A DNA stretch of 64,000 nucleotides from Paenibacillus cellulosilyticus (GTDB lineage: Bacteria > Bacillota > Bacilli > Paenibacillales > Paenibacillaceae), in NCBI RefSeq assembly GCF_003182255.1, contig NZ_QGTQ01000011.1, positions 62,001 through 126,000 on the forward strand. Direction: 5' to 3'. Shown piece after piece: positions 1 to 12,020 of this stretch. Numbering within the stretch: position 1 is the stretch's first letter; every line of letters begins with the position of its first letter. The translations under genes and the position numbers were made by a program. The notes under the pieces are model-generated. The model worked only from the letters and a program-made list of their open reading frames with translations, was not told where the DNA came from and did no database searches.

Positions 1-454
1 TATGAATGAATCCCACCGCTGGGTGCTTCGTCGCCAACTCCTGTAGATCAGCAGCTAATGCTTCACCAAGCTGACGAATGGCGGGCAGGTGCAACGGCTT
101 TTCCGCAGCAAAAATATCTGGCGTATGATCTTCGCGAAAGCTTTGTCCCGGTACCTGTCTCCAGAACGCATTCCATTCCTCCAGATAACCTGTTGCGTAT
201 AACAAATATTTTAAATTTCCGCACAACCATGCTGTACAGCTCGTATTGCGTGCTGTACACCCAATACCATTCACAAGATGGTGACAACCGTTACAGCAAG
301 AGCCCCCATACTTGATGCAGACCCTACAGATCGATTCGGAACCGACCTCGTTCAGCGCGTTAACGCCAATCTCAATGACCGCTTGTCTGCTCATGCGCAT
401 GGGTTGGGCGTGCGAACCGGACTTCGATTGTTCGCTAGCAATAAAGCTCGGCAT
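1..454 (-). CDS. Cysteine-cluster protein, truncated by the left window edge
   Basis: An open frame runs from ATG at 454 to the window edge (151 codons, no stop inside the window). An in-frame TGA lies a few codons upstream of the ATG and a G-rich ribosome site (AAGGGCGGGG) precedes it, so the start is well defined. Residues 43-78 hold eight cysteines (43, 46, 53, 54, 57, 66, 73, 78), including a CCNGC core. This resembles the YkgJ-type zinc/iron cysteine-cluster fold. The rest (from about residue 80) is ordinary soluble-protein sequence that I do not recognise. The function is unknown and metal binding is an inference from the cysteine spacing. It is divergent from arsR. Confidence 0.7.
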   Translation of the reverse strand, partial: MPSFIASEQSKSGSHAQPMRMSRQAVIEIGVNALNEVGSESICRVCIKYGGSCCNGCHHLVNGIGCTARNTSCTAWLCGNLKYLLYATGYLEEWNAFWRQVPGQSFREDHTPDIFAAEKPLHLPAIRQLGEALAADLQELATKHPAVGFIH

Positions 455-570
455 CGTTCCCCGCCCTTCGTCAAAAAATCAAATATTCAAAAGTATGAAT
501 GTAATAAGCATTATAATGCACAACCATCCAAATAACAATTGATGCAGATCCGTTATCAATAAAGCATGAT

Positions 571-600
571 TTGAAAATGTGCTATTATAGCTATATATTC
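571..600 (+). promoter_or_regulatory. arsR promoter with shared operator motif
   Basis: A -35 TTGAAA (571-576), a 17-bp spacer and a -10 TATATT (594-599) precede the arsR-like gene. The -10 lies inside CTATATATTC (591-600). The identical 10-mer occurs at 1172-1181 in front of the SulP gene, so the repressor probably binds both promoters. Confidence 0.6.
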
Positions 601-629
601 TTAAGTTCTGGTGTTAAGGAGCATGTGCT

Positions 630-965
630 ATGAATCAGCATCACAATATTCATCACTTTAAAGCCGACTTCTTTAAAGCATTAGCTCATCCCATGCGAAT
701 ACGAATACTTGAAGTTCTAAGCGAAGGCGATAGAAACGTTAATGAATTACAAAGCATTCTAGGTTCGGAAGGCTCTGCTGTTTCGCAGCAGCTGTCCGTG
801 CTGCGCAATAAAAACGTAGTGAGCGGCATAAAAGATGGAACATCCGTCATTTACTCATTGCGAGATCCGCTGATTAAAGACCTGCTAGCCGTCGCCAAGC
901 AGATTTTTGACAATCATCTCGTTGACGCCATTTCACTGCTTGAGGTCATTCGAAATGAGCAATAA
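630..965 (+). CDS. ArsR/SmtB-family transcriptional repressor
   Basis: This 111-residue protein is a single winged-helix domain. The N-terminal FKALAHPMRIRILEVL helix and the recognition-helix segment SAVSQQLSVLRNKNVV are typical of ArsR/SmtB repressors. The metal-binding ELCVC motif of classical arsenic sensors is absent, so the signal may not be a metal. The start is ATG after TTAAGGAGCATGTGCT. A hairpin terminator follows, then the SulP transporter gene on the same strand. The shared CTATATATTC motif in both promoters suggests that it represses itself and the transporter. The family call is firm and the ligand is unknown. Confidence 0.9.
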   Translation: MNQHHNIHHFKADFFKALAHPMRIRILEVLSEGDRNVNELQSILGSEGSAVSQQLSVLRNKNVVSGIKDGTSVIYSLRDPLIKDLLAVAKQIFDNHLVDAISLLEVIRNEQ

Positions 966-1020
966 CAAGGTGAAACGGCTGTCACCTTCCTTTAATGGCG
1001 CAGCGTGTTTCATTCCGGAG

Positions 1021-1095
1021 AAATCCAGGCTTAAGCCTGGATTTTCAATAAAACAAGGGCATCCATGAGCTATTTCAAGGAGCACCTTGTTTTTT
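1021..1095 (+). terminator. arsR terminator region
   Basis: A perfect inverted repeat, AAATCCAGGCTT/AAGCCTGGATTT (1021-1044), is followed by a second small stem (AAGG/CCTT, 1077-1088) with a T-run. Together they separate arsR from the SulP gene. Confidence 0.65.
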
Positions 1096-1140
1096 GCTTT
1101 TAACTATCCATTTTCGGGAAAACCATTCGAATTCTAACGT

Positions 1141-1198
1141 TTGACTTTGTCAGCGGTCAACGTTACATTCTCTATATATTCAAATAATCAAATATATA
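1141..1198 (+). promoter_or_regulatory. SulP gene promoter with palindromic operator
   Basis: A -35 TTGACT (1141-1146), a 17-bp spacer and a -10 TACATT (1164-1169) are visible. Immediately downstream, covering the expected transcription start, is an inverted repeat TATATATT (1173-1180), 10-bp spacer, AATATATA (1191-1198). The position suits repression by the ArsR-type protein encoded just upstream. Confidence 0.65.
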
Positions 1199-1216
1199 AG
1201 AATAGAAGGCGAACAG

Positions 1217-2947
1217 ATGAAATGGACGAGTAGATTCGAAGGCTATCATGCAGCCGCCTTTCGCAGGGATATCATCTCAGGGCTCATCGTCGGCATTATC
1301 GCCATTCCATTAGGGATGGCGTTTGCTATTGCGTCTGGGGTCAAGCCCGAATACGGGATCTATACCACCATCATTGCCGGCATATTGATCTCTTTGCTCG
1401 GAGGCTCAAGATTTCAGATCGGCGGTCCGACCGGCGCTTTCATCCCCATTTTATTCGCAATCGTCCTGCAGTACGGGTATGACAACCTACTGCTTGCCGG
1501 ACTTATGGCAGGAGTTATGCTTGTATTGATGGGCTTGTTCAGGCTGGGGGCACTGATTAAATTCATCCCTCGCCCTGTAACGATCGGCTTTACAGCCGGG
1601 ATCGCAGTCATCATCTTCAGCGGTCAGGTCCAGAACTTATTAGGTCTGAGCGGCATGAAGAAACACGAATATTTTATTCCGAACATGACAGAAATCGCAG
1701 TACATCTATCCACCGTTAATATCTACAGCGTCGTCACGGCAGCGATCTGTTTCGCTGCGGCTCTCCTAACGCCGAAAGTACTGCCTAGAATTCCTGGCTC
1801 TTTAACGGGACTCATCGCCTCAAGCGTTGTCTCAGCCTTGTTCTTCGATGGGCACGTAGCAACGATCGGTTCCTCATTCGGAGCGATCCCGAGCGAGCTG
1901 CCGCAGTTTCGGTTGCCGGACATAACATGGGATCGAGTGCGGATGCTGCTTCAGCCTGCTTTCATTATCGCTATGCTGGGCGGCATTGAATCCTTGTTAT
2001 CGGCTGTTGTAGCCGACGGCATGACCGGCACTCGCCATAACAGCAATCGCGAGCTGATTGGGCAAGGCATCGCAAACATCGTAACGCCTCTCTTTGGAGG
2101 AATTCCCGCGACCGGCGCTATTGCACGGACGGCAACCAATATTAAAAACGGAGCTGCATCGCCGATTTCCGGCATCGTACATGGGATTGTCGTTTTCCTC
2201 ATACTCATGCTGTTCGCTCCATTCGCTGCGAATATCCCACTTGCCAGTATGGCTCCCATTCTAATGCTGGTTGCGTGGAATATGAGTGAGCGTAAGGAGT
2301 TTGTGCATATCCTCAAGACGAGAACAAGCGATTCGATCGTGCTGCTGATTACCTTCACGCTAACCGTACTCACGAGCCTGCCAACAGCTGTCGAAGTCGG
2401 CTTAGTCTTATCCGTCCTTCTGTTCGTTAAACGAATGAGCGAATTATTAAAGGTAACCAAAGTTCTACCCGACTCCGCCGATAAACGCGCCAAGGTGAAG
2501 GCTTATATGGTTAGCGAAGCCCATGATTGTCCTCAAATCAGCATTTTCAACCTTGAAGGCCCTTTGTTCTTCGGCACTGCTAATATTTTCGAAAAATCAA
2601 TGAGCACCGTGCTTCGACCCGGACTTCATTTTGTCATTTTGCGTATGACTAAAGTACCTTATGTGGATATGACGGGCGAGTCCAAGCTGGCCCGATTTAT
2701 CAACGATATCAAGAAAACAGGCGGAACCGTCCTAATCTCAGGCATTCAACCACAGTCTCTGGAAGTATTCAAGAGGACCGCACTACATTCCGTTATCGGA
2801 GAGCAGCACTTCTTCGAACATACGGGAGATGCCATCGATTATGCCATAGCTCGACTTGACGGCCATACGTGCAAGGGCTGCAAGCATTTCGCGTTCCGTG
2901 AATGTACAGCATTGTCAAATGTTCCGAACGAGCTCGGCGGCCTCTAA
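1217..2947 (+). CDS. SulP-family inorganic anion transporter
   Basis: The protein has 576 residues. About 12 hydrophobic segments fill residues 20-410, starting with the family signature DIISGLIVGIIAIPLGMAFA. A STAS domain occupies roughly residues 440-550. SulP carriers move sulfate, bicarbonate or related anions across the cytoplasmic membrane; which one this moves cannot be read from sequence. The last 35 residues are unusual in carrying a CKGC...C cysteine motif, a possible metal or redox site. The start is ATG after GAAGGCG. It lies 251 bp behind an ArsR repressor sharing its operator motif, so regulated expression is likely. A bidirectional terminator follows. Confidence 0.9.
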   Translation: MKWTSRFEGYHAAAFRRDIISGLIVGIIAIPLGMAFAIASGVKPEYGIYTTIIAGILISLLGGSRFQIGGPTGAFIPILFAIVLQYGYDNLLLAGLMAGVMLVLMGLFRLGALIKFIPRPVTIGFTAGIAVIIFSGQVQNLLGLSGMKKHEYFIPNMTEIAVHLSTVNIYSVVTAAICFAAALLTPKVLPRIPGSLTGLIASSVVSALFFDGHVATIGSSFGAIPSELPQFRLPDITWDRVRMLLQPAFIIAMLGGIESLLSAVVADGMTGTRHNSNRELIGQGIANIVTPLFGGIPATGAIARTATNIKNGAASPISGIVHGIVVFLILMLFAPFAANIPLASMAPILMLVAWNMSERKEFVHILKTRTSDSIVLLITFTLTVLTSLPTAVEVGLVLSVLLFVKRMSELLKVTKVLPDSADKRAKVKAYMVSEAHDCPQISIFNLEGPLFFGTANIFEKSMSTVLRPGLHFVILRMTKVPYVDMTGESKLARFINDIKKTGGTVLISGIQPQSLEVFKRTALHSVIGEQHFFEHTGDAIDYAIARLDGHTCKGCKHFAFRECTALSNVPNELGGL

Positions 2948-2950
2948 TAA

Positions 2951-2994
2951 ACAAACAAAGCATCCGCTTCTGTTCAAGCGAATGCTTTGTTTGC
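2951..2994. terminator. Bidirectional terminator
   Basis: A long near-perfect stem (CAAACAAAGCAT... ...ATGCTTTGTTTG) lies between the convergent SulP gene and the 95-residue protein gene, and can stop both. Confidence 0.85.
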
Positions 2995-3022
2995 TTATTG
3001 CGCAATCGTATCCGAGAAAAAA

Positions 3023-3310
3023 CTAGTCCTCGTAATCCGCATAACCGTTCTCGAGCAAATACTGCATCTCCGCGTCGAGAATCGTCTCAAGCGTCAGCTC
3101 GTCCAGCTTAACGTCCTTCTGAGCCAAAATGTAATCGACCAGCTCATCGCTGTCGATATCGTATTCGCCTTGTGCGTTTGGTTTCGCCTTATCGATGAAC
3201 GTCTGCTCGTGCTTCAGCACGAGCTTGATCGTACCCGCAGCTACCTTTGTTTTCTCAGCCAGATGCGCAATAAGCTCATCTACGTTGTAATCTACTTGTT
3301 CGTTCGTCAT
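3023..3310 (-). CDS. Small acidic conserved-looking hypothetical protein
   Basis: A 95-residue acidic protein with alternating helix-forming stretches and no membrane segment. Residues 10-40 (DELIAHLAEKTKVAAGTIK) look like a helix-turn-helix or HU-like helix pair. The C-terminal half is rich in Asp/Glu. I do not recognise the family. A very strong ribosome site (AGGAGGTAAGG) precedes the ATG, so it is well translated. It sits 50 bp downstream of the DUF445 gene on the same strand and is probably in the same transcript. Confidence 0.75.
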   Translation of the reverse strand: MTNEQVDYNVDELIAHLAEKTKVAAGTIKLVLKHEQTFIDKAKPNAQGEYDIDSDELVDYILAQKDVKLDELTLETILDAEMQYLLENGYADYED

Positions 3311-3360
3311 ATCGATTCCTTACCTCCTAAATAAAATCAAACCCATGCCATTATTCCATC

Positions 3361-4599
3361 CTACAACTGGAACAGCGACAGCACGATGCCGACCAGGAAG
3401 CCGCACAACGCGCCGTTGACGCGAATCCACTGCAGGTCGCTGCCGACCTTCTCCTCCAGCATGCTGACAAGCGCGGCGTCGTCCATCTGGTCGAGGTTTT
3501 CCTTCACCAGCTGACCGATCCGGTAGTGGTTCGTCTCGACGAGATGAATCGCGTAAGCAAGCAGCTTGTTCTCCCAATTCGTAATCCGCTCTGGATCGCG
3601 ATTGAGACTGCGCACAATGCTGGCATACAGCGTGAACAGGACACGACCGCCTGTCTGGCGCTGCTCTTCGAGCTTCTTAAGTGTCAACGAGCGCAGCTCC
3701 TCAAGTCGAGCTTGCATGAACAGCTTGCCCTCTCCGCCTTCGATCATGCCAAGCACGCGGCCCTTCACGCGGTCGAGACTCTCTTCATCCTCCGCCCACT
3801 GGAACAGGCGAACGCGAATTTCGCGCATGATGGTGTCGCGGTGCTCATTATCCCGATCCTGCAAACCGGCGATGCCGGAAACGACCATTCCTTGAAGCAT
3901 GCCGCCCATCTTATCCTCGTCCATGAAGCCGGCGAACGCTTGGACCGCAAAGCCCATCAAGCCGCCCATCTTCACCTCGGCAAGCTTGTCGGCAGCCAGC
4001 TTGCCCAGCATCACCTTCGTCGTCGGACGCTTCGCCCAATTGTGCGCTTCCTTCAGCACATAATCGAGCGCCAGCTCATCGTAGCCTGCTTCCATCGCCT
4101 TCGTCAGCAATCGGTCAGCCGTCAGCTTCATATCGATGTTGCGTACGACAGACGCGACAGCGGACTGCGCCAGCTCCGCCGCTTTCTCAAGCGGCAGCTG
4201 CTGAACCATCGGGATCATCTCCTCGATGATCATCGTCCGCACCTTACGTCTAGCGAACAGCCTCGTCAGCAGCCGACCGCCCATCTGCAGCAGCTTCAGC
4301 TTGCGAAGACGGTTCTCGATGCTCGCCTTGTTGAGCAGCTCGTTCTCTAGCGCAGAGATGAGCGAGCGGATGATTTTGTCCCGATTGCGCAGCAGCAGCG
4401 ACGTATGCGGAATCGGAATGCCCATCGGATGTCGGAACAATGCCGTGACCGCGAACCAGTCCGCAAGTCCACCAACAAGACCTGCCTCGAAGCCGCCCTG
4501 CAATATTTTAACAAGCGTGGTTTCCTTCAGCAGCAGTGTGAGGATGAATCCGCATGCCATGACGGCAAGCGACATAATAGCCAAATATCGCGATCTCAT
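3361..4599 (-). CDS. DUF445-family membrane-anchored protein
   Basis: A 412-residue protein with one hydrophobic helix at each end (about residues 7-27 and 393-412) and a long, mostly helical middle. The N-terminal segment GGLADWFAVTALFRHPMGIP is the hallmark of the DUF445 (YheB/YjiN-like) family. The biochemical role of this family is not established. The start is ATG after TAAGGAGGTTCACC. It precedes a small acidic protein gene and follows proS, all on the minus strand. Confidence 0.88.
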   Translation of the reverse strand: MRSRYLAIMSLAVMACGFILTLLLKETTLVKILQGGFEAGLVGGLADWFAVTALFRHPMGIPIPHTSLLLRNRDKIIRSLISALENELLNKASIENRLRKLKLLQMGGRLLTRLFARRKVRTMIIEEMIPMVQQLPLEKAAELAQSAVASVVRNIDMKLTADRLLTKAMEAGYDELALDYVLKEAHNWAKRPTTKVMLGKLAADKLAEVKMGGLMGFAVQAFAGFMDEDKMGGMLQGMVVSGIAGLQDRDNEHRDTIMREIRVRLFQWAEDEESLDRVKGRVLGMIEGGEGKLFMQARLEELRSLTLKKLEEQRQTGGRVLFTLYASIVRSLNRDPERITNWENKLLAYAIHLVETNHYRIGQLVKENLDQMDDAALVSMLEEKVGSDLQWIRVNGALCGFLVGIVLSLFQL

Positions 4600-4727
4600 G
4601 GTGAACCTCCTTACATTGGTATCTTTGAGTGGAGCTCAACGTCGCTCTGCTCTCCGATGTACCAAATGATACCGTTGTCGCGATCTGCTGTAAACATCTG
4701 CCGATAAACATGGAAGAAGTTTCGGAA

Positions 4728-4746
4728 CCATTTTTCCCAAAAATGG
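4728..4746 (-). terminator. Possible weak proS terminator
   Basis: A perfect 8-bp stem, CCATTTTT/AAAAATGG with a 3-base loop, lies just past the proS stop. It has no long T-run, so read-through into the DUF445 gene is possible. Confidence 0.35.
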
Positions 4747-4783
4747 AATCCAACATGCGCGCACGCTTCCATTAATCTATCTC

Positions 4784-6520
4784 TTACCGACCTCTAACAG
4801 CTGCTAGGACGCGCTCGAGTGCCTCTTCCGTCCCGATCGCTTGCTTCTCGCCCGCTCGGCGCTCCATATATTCAACCTGACCCGATGCGATGTCGCGGCC
4901 GACAACGATTCGAAGCGGAATGCCAATCAGGTCGGCGTCCTTGAACTTCACGCCCGCGCGCTCGTCGCGATCGTCGAGCAGCACCTCAACGCCTTCAGCA
5001 AGCAGGCGATCATATAACTGCTGTGCCGCCTGCATCTGTGCCTCGTCCTTCACCGCAATCGGGATGAGATGCACCTGATAAGGCGCGATTCCGATTGGCC
5101 AAATGATTCCGTTCGCATCGTAATGCTGCTCAACGACAGCCGACAGCACACGCGAAACGCCGATGCCGTAGCAGCCCATAATCATCGTCTGCGATTTGCC
5201 CGAGCTATCTAGGAACTGCGCACCCAGCTTCTCGCTGTATTTGGTGCCGAGCTTGAACACATGGCCAACCTCGATCCCGCGATAAAATTGCAGCGTTCCT
5301 TCCGCGCAGCTTGGGCAGCCATCGCCCTCTGCCGCGTTGCGGAAGTCGCCTGTTCGCGACAGCTCGAAGTCCCGGCCCGGCTGGACATTGCGGTAATGAT
5401 AGTCCCCTTCATTCGCACCGGCAATGCCGTGAGTCAATTCAGCAGCAGCGTAATCAACCAGTACCGGCAGCGTCAGACCAACTGGCCCGATGAAGCCCGT
5501 TGGTACGCCCGTCAGGCGCAGCACCGTCTCGGCATCCGCAATGGCAATATCTTCAGCCCCGAGGTAATGCTTCACTTTCAGCTCGTTGATTTCATGGTCG
5601 CCTCGAACGACGACCGCTACAACCTGCTCGTCTGCAACGAATACGACCGTCTTCAGCATATCCGATGCCGCAGCGCCAACCGATTGCACCAGCTGATCAA
5701 TCGTGCGGATGCCTGGTGTGTGGAACTTCTCTATTGCCGGAACGGAGGCTGAATGCGAAGGTCCTGCAGTATGGCTGCCTACGCTCTCGCTTGCCGCCGC
5801 ACGAGATGTCGCCTTCTCCAAGTTCGCTGCATAGCCGCAGCACGTACATGCAGCAATCGTATCCTCGCCGATGTCGGCGAGCGCCATGAATTCGTGCGTG
5901 CCGCCCTCGCCGCCGATCGCGCCAGCATCGGCCTCCACTGCGCGGAAGTTTAACCCGCACCGTTCGAAGATGCGATGATATGCCTTATACATCCGCTGAT
6001 AGGAGGCATCGAGTCCTTCCCAATCCGTGTCGAACGAGTAGGCGTCCTTCATGAGGAATTCGCGTCCGCGCAGCAGACCAAACCGAGGACGACGCTCGTC
6101 GCGGAACTTCGTCTGAATCTGATACAGCGTCACTGGCAGACGGCGGTAGCTGCTAATTTCGTTGCGAACGAGCGTCGTAATGACCTCCTCGTGCGTCGGC
6201 CCGAGCGCGAACTCACGCTCATGTCGGTCCTGCAGCCGCATCAGCTCCGGACCATATACGCCGTAACGGCCCGATTCCTTCCACAGCTCCGCAGGCTGAA
6301 GCGCAGGCATGAGCAGCTCTTGCGCGCCCGCCCGATCCATCTCCTCGCGGACGATCTCCTCGACCTTACGCAGCACGCGTCTGCCAAGCGGCATGTACGT
6401 GTAAATCCCCGCAGCTACCTGACGAATATAGCCTGCACGCAGCATCAGCTGGTGGCTGATCGCCTCTGCATCTCCTGGCGATTCGCGCAGGGTAGAGAGC
6501 ATTAATTGATTTTGGCGCAT
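4784..6520 (-). CDS. proS: Prolyl-tRNA synthetase, bacterial type
   Basis: ProS charges tRNA-Pro with proline in the cytoplasm. The 578 residues match the bacterial (type 1) form. Class II motif 2 appears as FRDERRPRFGLLRGREF, and motif 3 as GCYGIGVSRVL. Between them, about residues 235-400, is the YbaK-like editing domain that removes mischarged alanine. The C-terminal anticodon-binding domain starts near residue 470 (PIGIAPYQVHLIPI). The start is ATG after GAGGAGTGACTCGAT. A proline T-box leader with its own promoter lies directly upstream, so expression should rise when proline-tRNA is uncharged. Confidence 0.97.
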   Translation of the reverse strand: MRQNQLMLSTLRESPGDAEAISHQLMLRAGYIRQVAAGIYTYMPLGRRVLRKVEEIVREEMDRAGAQELLMPALQPAELWKESGRYGVYGPELMRLQDRHEREFALGPTHEEVITTLVRNEISSYRRLPVTLYQIQTKFRDERRPRFGLLRGREFLMKDAYSFDTDWEGLDASYQRMYKAYHRIFERCGLNFRAVEADAGAIGGEGGTHEFMALADIGEDTIAACTCCGYAANLEKATSRAAASESVGSHTAGPSHSASVPAIEKFHTPGIRTIDQLVQSVGAAASDMLKTVVFVADEQVVAVVVRGDHEINELKVKHYLGAEDIAIADAETVLRLTGVPTGFIGPVGLTLPVLVDYAAAELTHGIAGANEGDYHYRNVQPGRDFELSRTGDFRNAAEGDGCPSCAEGTLQFYRGIEVGHVFKLGTKYSEKLGAQFLDSSGKSQTMIMGCYGIGVSRVLSAVVEQHYDANGIIWPIGIAPYQVHLIPIAVKDEAQMQAAQQLYDRLLAEGVEVLLDDRDERAGVKFKDADLIGIPLRIVVGRDIASGQVEYMERRAGEKQAIGTEEALERVLAAVRGR

Positions 6521-6563
6521 ATCGAGTCACTCCTCTTCGTAATTGGCTTGATCGTCGAACAAC

Positions 6564-6838
6564 AAAAAAGACGCATCCGTCAGGGACGAATGCGTCGTGG
6601 TACCACCCTTATTCCAACTGTGAGCGAATCAACACGGCTCGTCTCTACAGTCCTTCCTTCCATAACGGCAAAATGCCGGCAGCGGGTTCGGCGTACTTAA
6701 GCCGGTGCTGCAGCTCGCAAGGTAGGAAAATCGTTCGATCGTGGACGGGAAGCCTTGCAGCCGGTGAGCTTCCTCTCTGGACTTACGATCGCCTGAACGA
6801 CTGGCCTTGGTCAGCGCTGTTGTCGCGATATATCAATT
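6564..6838 (-). ncRNA. T-box leader controlling proS
   Basis: Read on the minus strand, the leader has a stem I region with AGAGAGGAAGCTCACCGG. The T-box sequence AAGGGTGGTACCACG follows at about 6598-6613. The terminator, stem GACGCAT..ATGCGTC with six Ts, is at 6564-6596. A CCT proline codon followed by A (6726-6724) is well placed as the specifier. In this known mechanism, uncharged tRNA pairs with the T-box bulge and blocks the terminator. Confidence 0.93.
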
Positions 6839-6844
6839 GAGATA

Positions 6845-6873
6845 ACATTAGCGAATTGCGCGCCGCGCGTCAA
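6845..6873 (-). promoter_or_regulatory. Promoter of the proS T-box transcript
   Basis: On the minus strand a -35 TTGACG and a -10 TAATGT are separated by 17 bp, which puts the start near 6838. Confidence 0.65.
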
Positions 6874-6876
6874 CTG

Positions 6877-7470
6877 CTATTTGACCGTGAATACGACTGT
6901 GGCGCTCAGCTTGTACGGTTCACTTTTGTCACCAACGAGCAGGTTGAAATCTGCAAAGCCGTTCACCTCATAACGTCCCGGGAGAAAGCCATTGGCTGTG
7001 AAGTCCTTGATGAACTCGATATAGTCCTTCGGATCTTGGTCTGCGGAGTACCCGCCTGATGCGCGATATTGTTCCCGAAGCGGTTCTCCCTTCCTCAGTG
7101 TCGTCGTGATCAGCGGCTGATCCATCATGTAGCTGATATCATAGCCTCTTGTCGTTTCTTTCATCGGAAAATAAAACGGCGACATCGCGTGCGTAATCGT
7201 CACCTCGTCCTGGTCCCCTGCATATTCAAGCTCTGCGTACAGCTTCACGCTATCCGCAGAATGATCCTCCGCCGTCTCGGCGACAAGCCGGTAGACGAAA
7301 TCGCCTTCCTTCACTTCTTGGGCTAATGGTGCTGTGTCCTCTGTCTGGTTAGCTGACGCTTGGGAGCTGTCAGCGTTTGAACTTTTTTTATCGCCACAAG
7401 CAGTAAGCCAAACCATACAAGAGAGCAGGAGCAGCAAGCTGATCCCCGCCCAATATCTCGTTATTCTCAT
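6877..7470 (-). CDS. Lipoprotein of unknown function
   Basis: A 197-residue lipoprotein. A 20-odd residue signal peptide ends in the lipobox LTAC (Cys about 25), followed by a Ser/Asp/Gln-rich linker to about residue 50. The rest looks like a beta-rich extracytoplasmic domain with several VVFTVK/KLYAELEY-type strands, possibly an immunoglobulin-like fold. I do not recognise the family. ATG follows GACGAGGTGATGACGA. It lies just upstream of the proS promoter on the same strand and is divergent from the YVTN protein. Confidence 0.82.
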   Translation of the reverse strand: MRITRYWAGISLLLLLSCMVWLTACGDKKSSNADSSQASANQTEDTAPLAQEVKEGDFVYRLVAETAEDHSADSVKLYAELEYAGDQDEVTITHAMSPFYFPMKETTRGYDISYMMDQPLITTTLRKGEPLREQYRASGGYSADQDPKDYIEFIKDFTANGFLPGRYEVNGFADFNLLVGDKSEPYKLSATVVFTVK

Positions 7471-7617
7471 TCGTCATCACCTCGTCTCTTAGACGTATAC
7501 GGCAGCTAATAGGTTACGCTGGAATGCGAAATAGGCGGACGCGCCGTCTCATTGTCCAATCTCCTGCGAATATAGTGTCGTGTACCTTGTGCGAAGGAGC
7601 GTGCAGAACTCGATACG

Positions 7618-8718
7618 ATGAAAACGATAACAGCGAAACAAACAGCTGAAGTATACCGTGTCATTAAAAAAATACGCGTCGGAAGCAATCCGACAGACGC
7701 TGTCTTCAATGTACGGACGAGACGCATCTATGTCGTGAATAATGGAACGCAAACCATTCGCAGCTCCGTTTCAGTCATTAACAGTGCAACCGATCGCGTC
7801 ATCCGAACAATCAAGGTTCCAGATGGCTCCGCTCATGCAGCGGTCAATTCGCGCACGAATATGATCTATGTGACCTCTTTTACAAACCAAGTCGCTGTCA
7901 TTCATGGAGCATGGAAATCAGTCGTCGCGCTGGTGAAAGTCGGACAGAACCCGGTTGGTGTGGCAGTCAATCGGCGGACGAACCGCATCTATGTGCTGAA
8001 TCATGGCAGTAATACGATCTCCGTTATTAGCGGCGCCAAGGCTCGTGTCATTGCGACCATTCCGGTTGGCGCGCAAAATCCGAATTTCGGCGGCGGCAAC
8101 ACGATTGCGGTCAACGAGCGGACGAATCGGATCTACGTGCTCAATACGGGGGGCCAGACGATTTCGGTCATTAGCGGTGCAAAGAACCGCGTGATCACGA
8201 CCCTTACCGTCGGCGATTTCCCAACCGTGGTTAAGCTGAATAGCCGAACGAATCGCATCTATGTCTCCACGAGCAGGGGCTTGGTCGTCATCAATGGGGC
8301 AACGCATAGCGTCATTACCACAATAACGGGCATAGGCGAGGTCGGTACATTCGGCATTAATCCGCGTACAAGCACGCTGTACGCGCCAGATGATACATCT
8401 CGCATTGTGAATGTCATTAGTACGAAGACGAATGAGGTGATCGCGCGGATTACGAATGGTATTTTCCCGATTCTGATTTTCATTAATAGCAGGAAGAATC
8501 GGATCTTCTCTTCAACGCTTGGTTCGGACGCCGTACCGACCACTGTGACCGCGATTAATGGACGGACGAACAGCGTCATCAACACGGTGTCGCCGGGCCA
8601 AGGTGTCATTGCAGGCGTTGTGAACATGCGGAGCAGCAAGCTGTACACCGTTAACCAGCAGGACAATAACGTGTCGGTCATCGCCCCTCGTCGGGAGCGG
8701 CTTGTCACGAAGCGATAA
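7618..8718 (+). CDS. YVTN-type beta-propeller repeat protein
   Basis: 366 residues made almost entirely of eight repeats of about 40-46 residues. Their consensus is V..N.RTNRIYV.N....TISVI.GA...VI.TI.VG, the YVTN/YncE propeller blade. There is no signal peptide, lipobox or membrane helix, which is unusual for a family that is often surface-exposed. An in-frame stop 20 codons upstream forces the ATG at 7618. The GAAGGAG box lies 17 bases away, further than normal. Function is unknown; such propellers bind proteins or small ligands. A hairpin terminator follows. Confidence 0.85.
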   Translation: MKTITAKQTAEVYRVIKKIRVGSNPTDAVFNVRTRRIYVVNNGTQTIRSSVSVINSATDRVIRTIKVPDGSAHAAVNSRTNMIYVTSFTNQVAVIHGAWKSVVALVKVGQNPVGVAVNRRTNRIYVLNHGSNTISVISGAKARVIATIPVGAQNPNFGGGNTIAVNERTNRIYVLNTGGQTISVISGAKNRVITTLTVGDFPTVVKLNSRTNRIYVSTSRGLVVINGATHSVITTITGIGEVGTFGINPRTSTLYAPDDTSRIVNVISTKTNEVIARITNGIFPILIFINSRKNRIFSSTLGSDAVPTTVTAINGRTNSVINTVSPGQGVIAGVVNMRSSKLYTVNQQDNNVSVIAPRRERLVTKR

Positions 8719-8724
8719 TCGATG

Positions 8725-8747
8725 AAGCGGTGCCTCGAGTGCCGCTT
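8725..8747 (+). terminator. Terminator of the YVTN gene
   Basis: Stem AAGCGG/CCGCTT followed by TTCTTTC. Confidence 0.6.
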
Positions 8748-8808
8748 TCTTTCATATTTTGATAGAAAACCACTTAATTCTTCTATATTCGCGTCAATAG
8801 CTACGACA

Positions 8809-8814
8809 TATAAT
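8809..8814 (+). promoter_or_regulatory. Candidate -10 box of the beta-galactosidase gene
   Basis: A consensus TATAAT lies 50 bp before the start codon. The matching -35 is weak, so activator help or a non-consensus -35 is likely. Confidence 0.4.
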
Positions 8815-8816
8815 AA

Positions 8817-12020
<3,204 letters not shown>

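Noticed and set aside
3526-4350. 274-residue plus-strand frame opposite the DUF445 gene
   Set aside because: It is an antisense shadow of a well-supported gene with no ribosome site and low-complexity composition.
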